A DNA stretch of 12,420 bases. It comes from JASFRI01 sp050115015 (lineage in GTDB: Bacteria > Acidobacteriota > Polarisedimenticolia > CBDVAL01). The position numbers were made by a program, and so were the translations under genes. The notes under the pieces are model-generated. The model saw only the letters and a program-made list of their open reading frames with translations. It was not told where the DNA came from and did no database searches. Where the stretch lies: positions 1-12,420 of the forward strand of contig JASFRI010000083.1 in assembly GCA_050115015.1 (NCBI GenBank). The letters run 5' to 3'. This document shows, piece after piece, positions 1 through 5,896 of this stretch; within the stretch, counting starts at the first letter, position 1, and every line of letters begins with the position of its first letter.

Positions 1-399
1 GATCTCGAGCCGCTCCTGGAGCACTTTCTCTCGGAGCTGCTGGCCCACTACGGCCGCGGGCCGCTAAGAGTCGATCCGCGGTCGCTGGACGCGCTGCGCG
101 CCTACGGGTGGCCGGGGAACGTCCGGGAGCTGCGAAACCTGGCGGAGCGGCTCGTGATCACCGCCCGGGGGGAACAGGTCGGGCCGGAGGACCTGCCGCC
201 GGCGCTCGGCGGTGTCGGGCCCGACGAGGACCCGATGGCCACGGGCCGCGGCCTGCGGGAAGCCCGCGAGATCTTCGAGCGCCAGTTCATCCATCGAAGG
301 CTAGTGGAGCACGACTTCAACGTCACGCGCACGGCCCGAGCCCTGGGCCTGGAGCGCAGCCACCTGCACCGGAAGATCAAGGCGCTGGGCCTGGACTAG
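1..399 (+). CDS. Sigma-54-dependent response regulator, C-terminal part (NtrC/NtrX type), 5' truncated by window edge
   Basis: Only the last 132 codons are in the window; reading frame 1 is open from base 1 to the TAG at 397-399. Residues 36-45 read YGWPGNVREL, the conserved end of the AAA+ sigma-54 activation domain (usual form W-PGNVREL). The extreme C-terminus has a Fis-type helix-turn-helix: NVTRTARALGLERSHLHRKI, ending KALGLD. The stretch GRGLREAREIFERQFI just before it, and the Fis helix with its ERSHLHRK recognition helix, most resemble NtrX-like regulators. The protein would hydrolyse ATP to remodel sigma-54 RNA polymerase at enhancer-dependent promoters. The receiver domain and most of the ATPase lie upstream, so the signal it answers cannot be read here. 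It converges with the leftward gene ending at 726. Family assignment is firm; NtrX rather than another NtrC paralogue is inference. Confidence 0.9.
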   Translation, partial: DLEPLLEHFLSELLAHYGRGPLRVDPRSLDALRAYGWPGNVRELRNLAERLVITARGEQVGPEDLPPALGGVGPDEDPMATGRGLREAREIFERQFIHRRLVEHDFNVTRTARALGLERSHLHRKIKALGLD

Positions 400-439
400 A
401 GGTCCGGCCGAAAAGTCTGGGGCCGTCCGTTGCGAGCGC

Positions 440-541
440 CATGGGCCCGGGTTCGAGGCGCCACGACGAAGGTGATGCCCAATGCCCCTGTTCGGGGTCG
501 GTGCATCGGGGAGGAGCGGGAACGAAGAAGACGGGCCCATG
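440..541. repeat. Left palindromic unit of the inverted-repeat element
   Basis: The outer stem is perfect: CATGGGCCCG at 440-449 pairs with CGGGCCCATG at 532-541. The inner stem GATGC (474-478) pairs with GCATC (503-507) and encloses a GCCCC/GGGG hairpin with a TGTT loop. The unpaired flanks between outer and inner stems are exactly 24 nt on both sides, so the unit is geometrically symmetric. Confidence 0.7.
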
Positions 542-560
542 CCGCCGCAACCCGAAGGGC

Positions 561-680
561 CGCTGGGGGTTGCGGGTGATTCCCGCGTTGCGTCTCGTCG
601 CCGATGCGCAGGCCCCCGAACTGGGGGCATGGGGCATCGACTCCTCGGCGCACCTTGGACTCGCCGCGCAAGACCCAGCG
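561..680. repeat. Right palindromic unit of the inverted-repeat element
   Basis: CGCTGGGGGTTGCG (561-574) pairs with CGCAAGACCCAGCG (667-680) except at two positions. The inner stem GATGC (603-607) pairs with GCATC (634-638) and encloses GGCCCCC/GGGGGC around a four-base loop. Outer and inner stems are separated by 28 nt on both sides. The reverse complement of 603-638 is a close relative of 474-507 in the left unit, sharing GATGCCC, ATGCCCC, GTTCGGGG and GCATC. A further local stem, CGCAACCC (546-553) with GGGTTGCG (567-574), bridges the two units. Confidence 0.7.
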
Positions 681-725
681 GCAGACGGCACCAGACTTCT
701 CGGCCGGAAGAACCCTGCCTGTGGG

Positions 726-1523
726 TCAGCGGGAGCCCCGGGTGGAGCGGGGCGTGAAGGTCCTCCCGAGGATCTTCGTAATCCCGACGGTCACCTCGTA
801 GTCGGGGGCGTCGTCGGTGAGGCCGAGATAGACCGCGGCGTCCAGCGCGAAGGAGGGGTTGAAGCGGTACGAGATGCCCCAGTCCGTGGTGACGTCCTCC
901 CGGTCCGCGGCGGGCAGGAACTGCAGGAAGCCCTCCCCGAAGAAGGAGAGCCGGTCGCCGACGCTGCGCCACCAGGTGAGCACGAGGGTCCACTGCGCCT
1001 CGTTGGAGGCCACCTCGGGCACCCCGGCGAACTCGCCCCCGAGGTTGAAGTCGAACTTGTCCTTCCGCCAGTTCCGGGAGGCGATGAACCGGAAGCCGGC
1101 ATCCGTGTCGCCGGTGCCCAGCGCCTTGTCCTTGTCCGCGGTGGGGAGCTTCACGAACGCCTCGACCGCCGAGGAGCCCTCGCGGCTGTCGAAGAAGCGG
1201 AACTTGGTGTCCAGGACCGTGTCCCCGAGCCCGGATCGCGGATTGCCGTCGAAGTCCAGACGGAGGTAGGGGACGGCCTCCACGGACACGTCGAGCTTCC
1301 GGGTCAGGCCGAAGCGGAAGGTCAGGTCGGTGGTCAGGTCATGGCGGTCCACACCGACTCCGGTCTCGAGCTGCACCGTGCCCGCCGGCGTCGTTTGGGC
1401 GTTCCGGGACCGCGTCGGCCGCTGCGGCTGTGCCTCGATCTGCGAGATGGGGGGCTCCTCGGCGCCGAGGGACAGGGTCAGCGCCGCCAGCATCCCCAGG
1501 AAGAGGGGAGGGAACCGACTCAT
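726..1523 (-). CDS. Outer-membrane beta-barrel protein, 'transporter'/Phenol_MetA_deg-like
   Basis: 265 residues. The N-terminus is a good Sec signal peptide: MSRF, then hydrophobic PPLFLGMLAALTLSL, with a likely signal peptidase I site after GA at residue 21. The mature part begins with an Ala/Gln/Arg/Thr-rich linker (about 22-45). It continues as alternating amphipathic strands typical of a 10-12-strand barrel, for example TVQLETGVGVDRH, DLTFRFGLTRKLDVSVEAVPYLR, TDAGFRFIASRNW, FDFNLGGEFAGV and YEVTVGITKILGRTF. The phrases FGLTRKLDVSVE, LGDT.LDTKFRF and the late TDWGISYRFNPSFALDAAVYLGL are characteristic of the putative outer-membrane family related to phenol-degradation MetA proteins. Its ATG overlaps the TGA of the aminotransferase (ATGA, 1520-1523), so it is probably translationally coupled and expressed from the same promoter. 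Substrate and direction of transport are unknown. A structural rather than transport role is possible. Confidence 0.8.
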   Translation of the reverse strand: MSRFPPLFLGMLAALTLSLGAEEPPISQIEAQPQRPTRSRNAQTTPAGTVQLETGVGVDRHDLTTDLTFRFGLTRKLDVSVEAVPYLRLDFDGNPRSGLGDTVLDTKFRFFDSREGSSAVEAFVKLPTADKDKALGTGDTDAGFRFIASRNWRKDKFDFNLGGEFAGVPEVASNEAQWTLVLTWWRSVGDRLSFFGEGFLQFLPAADREDVTTDWGISYRFNPSFALDAAVYLGLTDDAPDYEVTVGITKILGRTFTPRSTRGSR

Positions 1524-2683
1524 CCGAACGCGTCCCGCATCCGGTTGCAGGCCTCCTGCAGGTCCTCGTCGGTCTTGGCGAAGCAGAACCGGATCCGGCG
1601 GCGTCCTGCCTCCGCGTCCGGGTAGAACGACGCGCCCGGGACCGCGGCCACTCGGGCCCGCTGGATCAGCAGCCGGGCGGCCTCCTGACCGTCATCCGCC
1701 GGGAAGCGGCCGAGGTCCGCCAGGAGATAGTAGGCCCCCTGCGGCATCAGCGGCTCCATCCCGATGTCGCGGCAGGCCGCCGCCAGCCGTTCCAGCTTGC
1801 GGGCGTAGTCCGCCTTCATGTCCCGGTAGTATTCTTCCGGGAGATCGAACGCCGGCACCACGCCGTGCTGCAGGGGTGTGGGGGCGCAGATGTACAGCAG
1901 GTCGTTCAGAACGCCCAGCCGTTCGGCCAGGACCGCGTTGCAGACCGCGTATCCCAGACGCCAGCCGGTCATGCTGTAGGTCTTCGACAGGCCCGAGATC
2001 GTGATGGTCCGATCCCGCATCCCGGACAGGGAGCCGAGGCTGACGTGGCGGGCGTCCCCGTAGAGAATGTACTCGTAGATCTCGTCGGTCACCGCGTAGG
2101 CATCGTGACGCACGCACATCTCCGCGATCCGCTCCAGCTCCCCGCGGCGGAAGACCTTGCCGCTCGGGTTCGCAGGGGTGTTGACGATCACGAGCTTCGT
2201 GCGATCGCTGAACGCCGCCGCGAGCTCCTCGTCGTCCAGGGACCAGTCCGGCGGCCGGGTCTCCACGAAGCGGATGCGGGCCTCGCACAGGGCCAGGATG
2301 TTCCGGTGGTAGCCGTAGAACGGCGTGAACAGGACCACCTCGTCCCCGGGCTCCAGCAGCGCCAGGCAGGCGATGACGAAGGACCCGGTGGAGCCCACGT
2401 TCACCAGGACCTCCGTCTCCGGATCGCAGTCGATGCCGTTGTAGGCGAGCATCTTCCCGGCGATCTTGCGGCGGAGCTCCGGGATGCCCTCGAAGGGGGA
2501 GTACGTGGACCGGTCCGCCTCGATGGCCTCGATGGTGGCCCGCTTGATCACCTCCTCCACCGGCTGGTCGCAGATCCCCTGACCGAGGTTGATCCCGTCG
2601 ACGGCGGCACATTCCCGCGACATGCGGCGGATGTCCGACTGCACGAGACCTCGGATGCGGCGGGCGAAGGGGGGGCTGGTCAT
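1520..2683 (-). CDS. PLP-dependent class I/II aminotransferase (kynurenine/methionine/aspartate aminotransferase-like)
   Basis: 387 residues from the ATG at 2681-2683, where similarity to the family begins (MTSPPFARRI). The frame stays open upstream to an ATG at 2785, but the extra 34 residues are Arg/Pro-rich and unlike the family. Fold-type I landmarks are all present: INLGQGICDQP (31-41), YSPFEGIPELRRKIA (61-75), the cofactor-binding GSTGS (97-101), NTPANPSGK (168-176), D200 and Y203 for PLP, and SGLSKTYSMTGWRLGY with Schiff-base Lys234. A C-terminal RRRIRFCFAKT supplies the arginine that usually binds the substrate carboxylate. Subfamily wording (SPFEG, TPFYGYHRN, PTPLQHGVV) leans to kynurenine/methionine/glutamine transaminases, but specificity cannot be read from sequence. 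The ribosome-binding site is weak. It is first in a unit with the barrel protein, behind the promoter at 2819-2847. A role in sulfur amino acid turnover is an inference from gshA and ahcY nearby. Confidence 0.92.
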   Translation of the reverse strand: MTSPPFARRIRGLVQSDIRRMSRECAAVDGINLGQGICDQPVEEVIKRATIEAIEADRSTYSPFEGIPELRRKIAGKMLAYNGIDCDPETEVLVNVGSTGSFVIACLALLEPGDEVVLFTPFYGYHRNILALCEARIRFVETRPPDWSLDDEELAAAFSDRTKLVIVNTPANPSGKVFRRGELERIAEMCVRHDAYAVTDEIYEYILYGDARHVSLGSLSGMRDRTITISGLSKTYSMTGWRLGYAVCNAVLAERLGVLNDLLYICAPTPLQHGVVPAFDLPEEYYRDMKADYARKLERLAAACRDIGMEPLMPQGAYYLLADLGRFPADDGQEAARLLIQRARVAAVPGASFYPDAEAGRRRIRFCFAKTDEDLQEACNRMRDAFG

Positions 2684-2721
2684 CGTCGGCCTGCGGTACC
2701 TCTCCGGGGCCCTGCGCGACG

Positions 2722-2761
2722 CTCCGGCGGGGTCGGCGGGACCCCTGCACGGGCACCGGAG
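2722..2761 (-). other. Nested hairpin in the aminotransferase 5' leader
   Basis: If transcription starts near base 2812, the transcript carries a leader of about 130 nt. Within it CTCCGG (2722-2727) can pair with CCGGAG (2756-2761). Inside that, GGGGT (2729-2733) pairs with ACCCC (2741-2745). There is no U-tract, so it is not a standard terminator, and I do not recognise a known riboswitch class. It could be a regulatory element or simply GC-rich leader. Confidence 0.3.
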
Positions 2762-2818
2762 GCCCGATAAGTGACTGTCTTGCATACGTTTCGGGCTTGA
2801 CGCGGACGGTGCGTCGGA

Positions 2819-2847
2819 ATTATATGCGGGCCGCCGGGGACGGTCAA
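2819..2847 (-). promoter_or_regulatory. Sigma-70-type promoter for the aminotransferase / outer-membrane protein unit
   Basis: On the minus strand, TTGACC (2847-2842) is followed after exactly 17 bp by a consensus TATAAT (2824-2819). The -35 box overlaps the last codons and stop of gshA (stop at 2844-2846). The downstream pair can therefore be expressed independently of gshA. Expected start is near base 2812. Confidence 0.75.
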
Positions 2848-4241
2848 GCCGGACCGCCGGGGCTCTCCCGGCAGCCGAGGGTGATGCGGCTGCAGTACTC
2901 CACGAGCCGGCTCCGGTCGCCGGCCCAGGCGCCCTGCCAGGACGACAGCAGGCGGGCCGCCGGGGCGAGCGCCGGCGATGCGACGATCTCGCGGATCGGA
3001 TCCAGGAGCCCCGTCTCGTCCGCCGCCAGTCCCTCGCCGTGGAGCCGGCGAAGCCCTTCGGCGGCGATGGTGGTCAGCCGGGAGGCGAGCTGTCCCACCG
3101 TCCGTCCCCGCACGACGGCACCCAGGCCGGACGTGCAGATATCGCGGTGGAGCTGCTGGCGCTCCGACCAGCTGAGGTCGGCGACCTCCTGCCAGGCGGC
3201 CTCCGACGCGGCCTTCGAGTAGAGCAGCCCCTTCCACCAGGCCATCAGCGCCACCGCGAGGCCGGCGTCCACCGAGTCCATGCCGCGGACCTCGAGGTAG
3301 TGCTTCAGGCGCACCTCCGGAAACAGGGTGGTCAGGTGGAGGATCCAGTCCGCCATGGTCGGCCGGATGCCCTCCCGCCCCTCCGCCAGGAAGCGGCGGA
3401 AGGTGTATCCCTCCATGTCGATCCACCGTCCGTCCCGGACCACGAACAGCACGGGCACGGAGAGGGCATAGTCGAGGTAGCGCTGGTAGCCCTCCTCCGG
3501 GTGGAACGCGAGGTCCAGGAGGCCGCACCGGTCGGGGTCCGTGTCGAGCCAGATGAAGCCCCGCATCGACCGGAAGCGGTTCGGCCGTCCGGCGTAGAGA
3601 GGGGAGTTCGCCGCCAGTGCGGTGCTGACCGACGTGACGCCCATGGCCAGGCGCAGCTTCTGCACCGCATCTTCCTCCGAGGAGAAGTCGAAGTTCCCCT
3701 GGAGTCCCGAGGTCGCCTTCATCATGTAGTGTGCCAGCTTGCCCCGTGCCCCGAGACGGCGGGACATGATCTTGTATCGGGACTTCGGGATCCAGCCGAT
3801 CCGCTCCACCGGGGTGAAGGGGTTGAGCCCGATCCCCAGGAAGGAGATCCCGTGTCCCGCGGCAACCTCCTCGGCATCCTGCAGGAAGGAGCAGAGCTCG
3901 CACCGGAGCGCCTCCAGGTCGCGGTGGACGGAGCCCGCGAACTCCATCTGGGCGCCGGGCTCGAGGGAGACGGCGGCGGCGTCGCGCTGCAGCTCCACCA
4001 GTTGACCTTCCTGGAACAGCGCCGTCCAGCCGTGGCGATCCGCGAGATCGCGCAGGACGGACTGGATGGACTCCTGGCCGGCGTACGGGACGGTCTCGCC
4101 GGAATCGCGGAACACGCCGATGCGCTCGTACTCGATCCCCGTGCCCCAGTCCCGGGGCGGCTTGAACCCGCTCCGGAGATGGGCGTGAAGCTGATCCGTC
4201 GACTCGAGGATCGTGGAGTCCTGCGCAACCTGTCGCGACAT
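2844..4241 (-). CDS. gshA: Glutamate-cysteine ligase, plant-type (GCS2 family)
   Basis: 465 residues, the normal size for the plant/alphaproteobacterial type. It joins glutamate and cysteine with ATP to give gamma-glutamylcysteine, the first and limiting step of glutathione synthesis in the cytoplasm. Motifs in order: WGTGIEYERIG (32-42, the family's G-E-E metal/ATP segment), SLEPGAQMEFAG (92-103), GLNPFTPVERIGWIPKSRY (138-156), GNFDFSSEEDAVQKLR (182-197), ANSPLYAGRPNRFRSMRG (211-228) and WLDTDPDRCG (231-240). The start at 4241 is supported by CGAGGA upstream (spacing about 10) and by alignment of the first motif. No gshB lies in the window. It sits between ahcY, with a strong hairpin in between, and the aminotransferase. 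I found no convincing promoter of its own in the 85 bp after that hairpin, so read-through from ahcY is possible. EgtA-like gamma-glutamylcysteine synthesis for ergothioneine is a less likely alternative. Confidence 0.92.
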   Translation of the reverse strand: MSRQVAQDSTILESTDQLHAHLRSGFKPPRDWGTGIEYERIGVFRDSGETVPYAGQESIQSVLRDLADRHGWTALFQEGQLVELQRDAAAVSLEPGAQMEFAGSVHRDLEALRCELCSFLQDAEEVAAGHGISFLGIGLNPFTPVERIGWIPKSRYKIMSRRLGARGKLAHYMMKATSGLQGNFDFSSEEDAVQKLRLAMGVTSVSTALAANSPLYAGRPNRFRSMRGFIWLDTDPDRCGLLDLAFHPEEGYQRYLDYALSVPVLFVVRDGRWIDMEGYTFRRFLAEGREGIRPTMADWILHLTTLFPEVRLKHYLEVRGMDSVDAGLAVALMAWWKGLLYSKAASEAAWQEVADLSWSERQQLHRDICTSGLGAVVRGRTVGQLASRLTTIAAEGLRRLHGEGLAADETGLLDPIREIVASPALAPAARLLSSWQGAWAGDRSRLVEYCSRITLGCRESPGGPA

Positions 4242-4325
4242 GGGCCGGGGTCCTCGTTGAGGGACGCCGGAAGCCTATCACAGCGCCCGGGGCCACCCGG
4301 CGGCGCCGCCCGCGCGACGCAGGAT

Positions 4326-4356
4326 GCGGGACCCGGGGCCGTGCCCCGGGTCCCGC
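4326..4356 (-). terminator. Perfect 14-bp GC hairpin after ahcY, probable terminator
   Basis: GCGGGACCCGGGGC (4326-4339) and GCCCCGGGTCCCGC (4343-4356) pair without mismatch around a 3-nt loop, beginning 6 bp past the ahcY stop codon. No U-run follows on the minus strand (next bases ATCCTGCG). It therefore belongs to the hairpin-only type seen in GC-rich genomes, or it may protect the mRNA 3' end. Confidence 0.65.
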
Positions 4357-4362
4357 GGGCGA

Positions 4363-5865
4363 TCAGTAGCGGTAGTGGTCGGGCTTGTAGGGTCCCTCCA
4401 CGGGCACCCCCAGGTAGTCCGCCTGCTCCCGGGTCAGCCGGGTCAGCCGGACTCCCAGATGATCCAGGTGGAGGCGGGCCACCTCCTCGTCGAGGTGCTT
4501 GGGCAGCACGTAGACCTCGTCCCGGTACTCGGACCCCTTCGTCGCCAGCTCGATCTGGGCCAGGACCTGGTTCGTGAACGACGCCGACATCACGAAGCTC
4601 GGGTGGCCGGTGGCGCACCCCAGGTTCAGGAGTCGCCCCTCGGCGAGGATCAGGACGCTGTGGCCGTCGGGGAAGACCCACTCGTCAAACTGGGGCTTGA
4701 TGTTGACCTTGCGGATCCCCTCGATCTTCTTGAGCCCCGCCATGTCGATCTCGTTGTCGAAGTGCCCGATGTTGCCGACGATGGCCTTGTCCTTCATCCG
4801 GCCCATGTGCTCGGCGGTGATGATCTTGAAGTTGCCCGTGGTGGTGACGAAGAGGTCCGCGGTCTCCACCACGTCCTCCAGGGTCTTGACCTCATAGCCC
4901 TCCATCGTGGCCTGGAGGGCGCAGATCGGGTCGATCTCGGTGACGATGACCCGGCAGCCCTGGCCCCGGAGGGCCTGCGCGCAGCCCTTGCCGACCTCCC
5001 CGAAGCCCGCGACCACCGCGACCTTGCCGCCGAGCATCACGTCGGTGGCCCGCATGATGCCGTCGGGGAGCGAATGGCGGCAGCCGTAGATGTTGTCGAA
5101 CTTGCTCTTGGTCACCGAGTCGTTGACGTTGATCGCCGGGAAGGGGAGCGACCCGTTCTTCATCATCTGATAGAGCCGGTTGACCCCCGTGGTCGTCTCC
5201 TCCGACACCCCCCGGATGCCCTCCTGGACCCGGGTCCAGCGTCCCCGGTCGCGCTCCATCTCGCGCCGCAGGAGGTCGAGGATGACGCCCCACTCCTCGG
5301 GGTCCTTGTCCGGGTCGAAGGCCGGCACGCTGCCCGCCTTCTCGAACTCGGCCCCCTTGACCACCAGCAGGGTCGCGTCCCCGCCGTCGTCGACGATCTG
5401 GTCGGGCCCCGACCCGTCGGGCCACGCCAGCGCCTCATTCGTGCACCACCAGTACTCCTCGAGGGTCTCCCCCTTCCAGGCGAACACGGGGACTCCCCGC
5501 GGGCGGTCCGGCGTCCCGCCGGTCTCCGGCCGGCCGACCGCCACCGCCGCCGCCGCGGGGTCCTGGGTGGAGAAGATGTTGCACGAGACCCAGCGCACAT
5601 CGGCGCCGAGGTCCACCAGCGTCTCGATGAGCACGGCGGTCTGCACCGTCATGTGCAGGCTGCCCATGACCTTCACCCCGCTCAGGGGACGGGAGGTCCG
5701 GTACTTCTCCCGGATGGACATCAGCCCGGGCATCTCGTGCTCCGCGAGGCGTATCTCCTTGCGGCCCAGCTCGTGCAGCCCGAGGTCCTTGACCTTGAAG
5801 GGCTCGCGTCCGGCCTCGCGGGCGAGCTCGAAGGGGTGGGTGTTCGCATCGACGACAGTGGTCAT
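4363..5865 (-). CDS. ahcY: Adenosylhomocysteinase (S-adenosyl-L-homocysteine hydrolase)
   Basis: 500 residues. This cytosolic NAD-dependent enzyme cleaves SAH to homocysteine and adenosine, relieving product inhibition of methyltransferases. Visible landmarks: GSLHMTVQTAVLIETL (69-84, substrate-site His71), IVDDGGDATLLV (157-168), NDSVTKSKFDN (248-258, with catalytic Lys253/Asp257 equivalents), YGCRHSLPDGIMRATDVM (260-277), the Rossmann loop GFGEVG (287-292), HFDNEIDMAGL, LNLGCATGHPSFVMSASFTNQ and the canonical C-terminus KPDHYRY, whose Lys and Tyr reach the NAD of the neighbouring subunit. The region after DDGGDATLL up to about residue 215 is the extra segment of the long bacterial form, which explains 500 rather than about 430 residues. 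The ATG at 5865 is fixed by a strong GGGAGGAGA (5871-5879). It lies 31 bp downstream of the ArsR-methyltransferase gene, almost certainly in one operon, and is followed by the hairpin at 4326-4356. Confidence 0.98.
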   Translation of the reverse strand: MTTVVDANTHPFELAREAGREPFKVKDLGLHELGRKEIRLAEHEMPGLMSIREKYRTSRPLSGVKVMGSLHMTVQTAVLIETLVDLGADVRWVSCNIFSTQDPAAAAVAVGRPETGGTPDRPRGVPVFAWKGETLEEYWWCTNEALAWPDGSGPDQIVDDGGDATLLVVKGAEFEKAGSVPAFDPDKDPEEWGVILDLLRREMERDRGRWTRVQEGIRGVSEETTTGVNRLYQMMKNGSLPFPAINVNDSVTKSKFDNIYGCRHSLPDGIMRATDVMLGGKVAVVAGFGEVGKGCAQALRGQGCRVIVTEIDPICALQATMEGYEVKTLEDVVETADLFVTTTGNFKIITAEHMGRMKDKAIVGNIGHFDNEIDMAGLKKIEGIRKVNIKPQFDEWVFPDGHSVLILAEGRLLNLGCATGHPSFVMSASFTNQVLAQIELATKGSEYRDEVYVLPKHLDEEVARLHLDHLGVRLTRLTREQADYLGVPVEGPYKPDHYRY

Positions 5866-5896
5866 CCGATTCTCCTCCCGGACCCTGTACTCAGGG

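Larger units (their letters stand above)
401..709. repeat. Long imperfect inverted repeat with matching termini and two internal palindromes (MITE/BIME-like element)
   Basis: This fills the gap between two convergent genes, where I see no coding sequence. The ends are inverted copies: TCCGGCCGAAAAGTCTGG and the bases that follow (403-427) match the reverse complement of 684-708 at 23 of 25 positions. The whole 309 bp is symmetric about base 555. Each half contains a palindrome of the same design (440-541 and 561-680), and the second is an inverted, diverged relative of the first. No target-site duplication is evident next to the termini. The architecture suggests a non-autonomous mobile element or a BIME/REPIN-like composite repeat. 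A bidirectional terminator or a structured RNA is also possible. What is seen is the symmetry; the class is inference. Confidence 0.75.

Noticed and set aside
108..1625. Plus-strand open frame of about 500 codons across the regulator end, the inverted repeat and the barrel gene
   Set aside because: It is out of frame with the convincing sigma-54 regulator and antisense to a signal-peptide-bearing protein. Its translation is low-complexity Gly/Arg/Glu sequence.
2684..2785. N-terminal extension of the aminotransferase from an ATG at 2785
   Set aside because: The extra residues are Arg/Pro-rich, do not match the family and have no good ribosome-binding site. It is kept only as an alternative because the promoter lies close to it.
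2820..2828. TTATATGCG near the aminotransferase promoter as a second half-site for the ArsR-type regulator
   Set aside because: It matches 8 of 9 bases of one operator arm but has no partner arm. The match is explained by the TATAAT -10 box.
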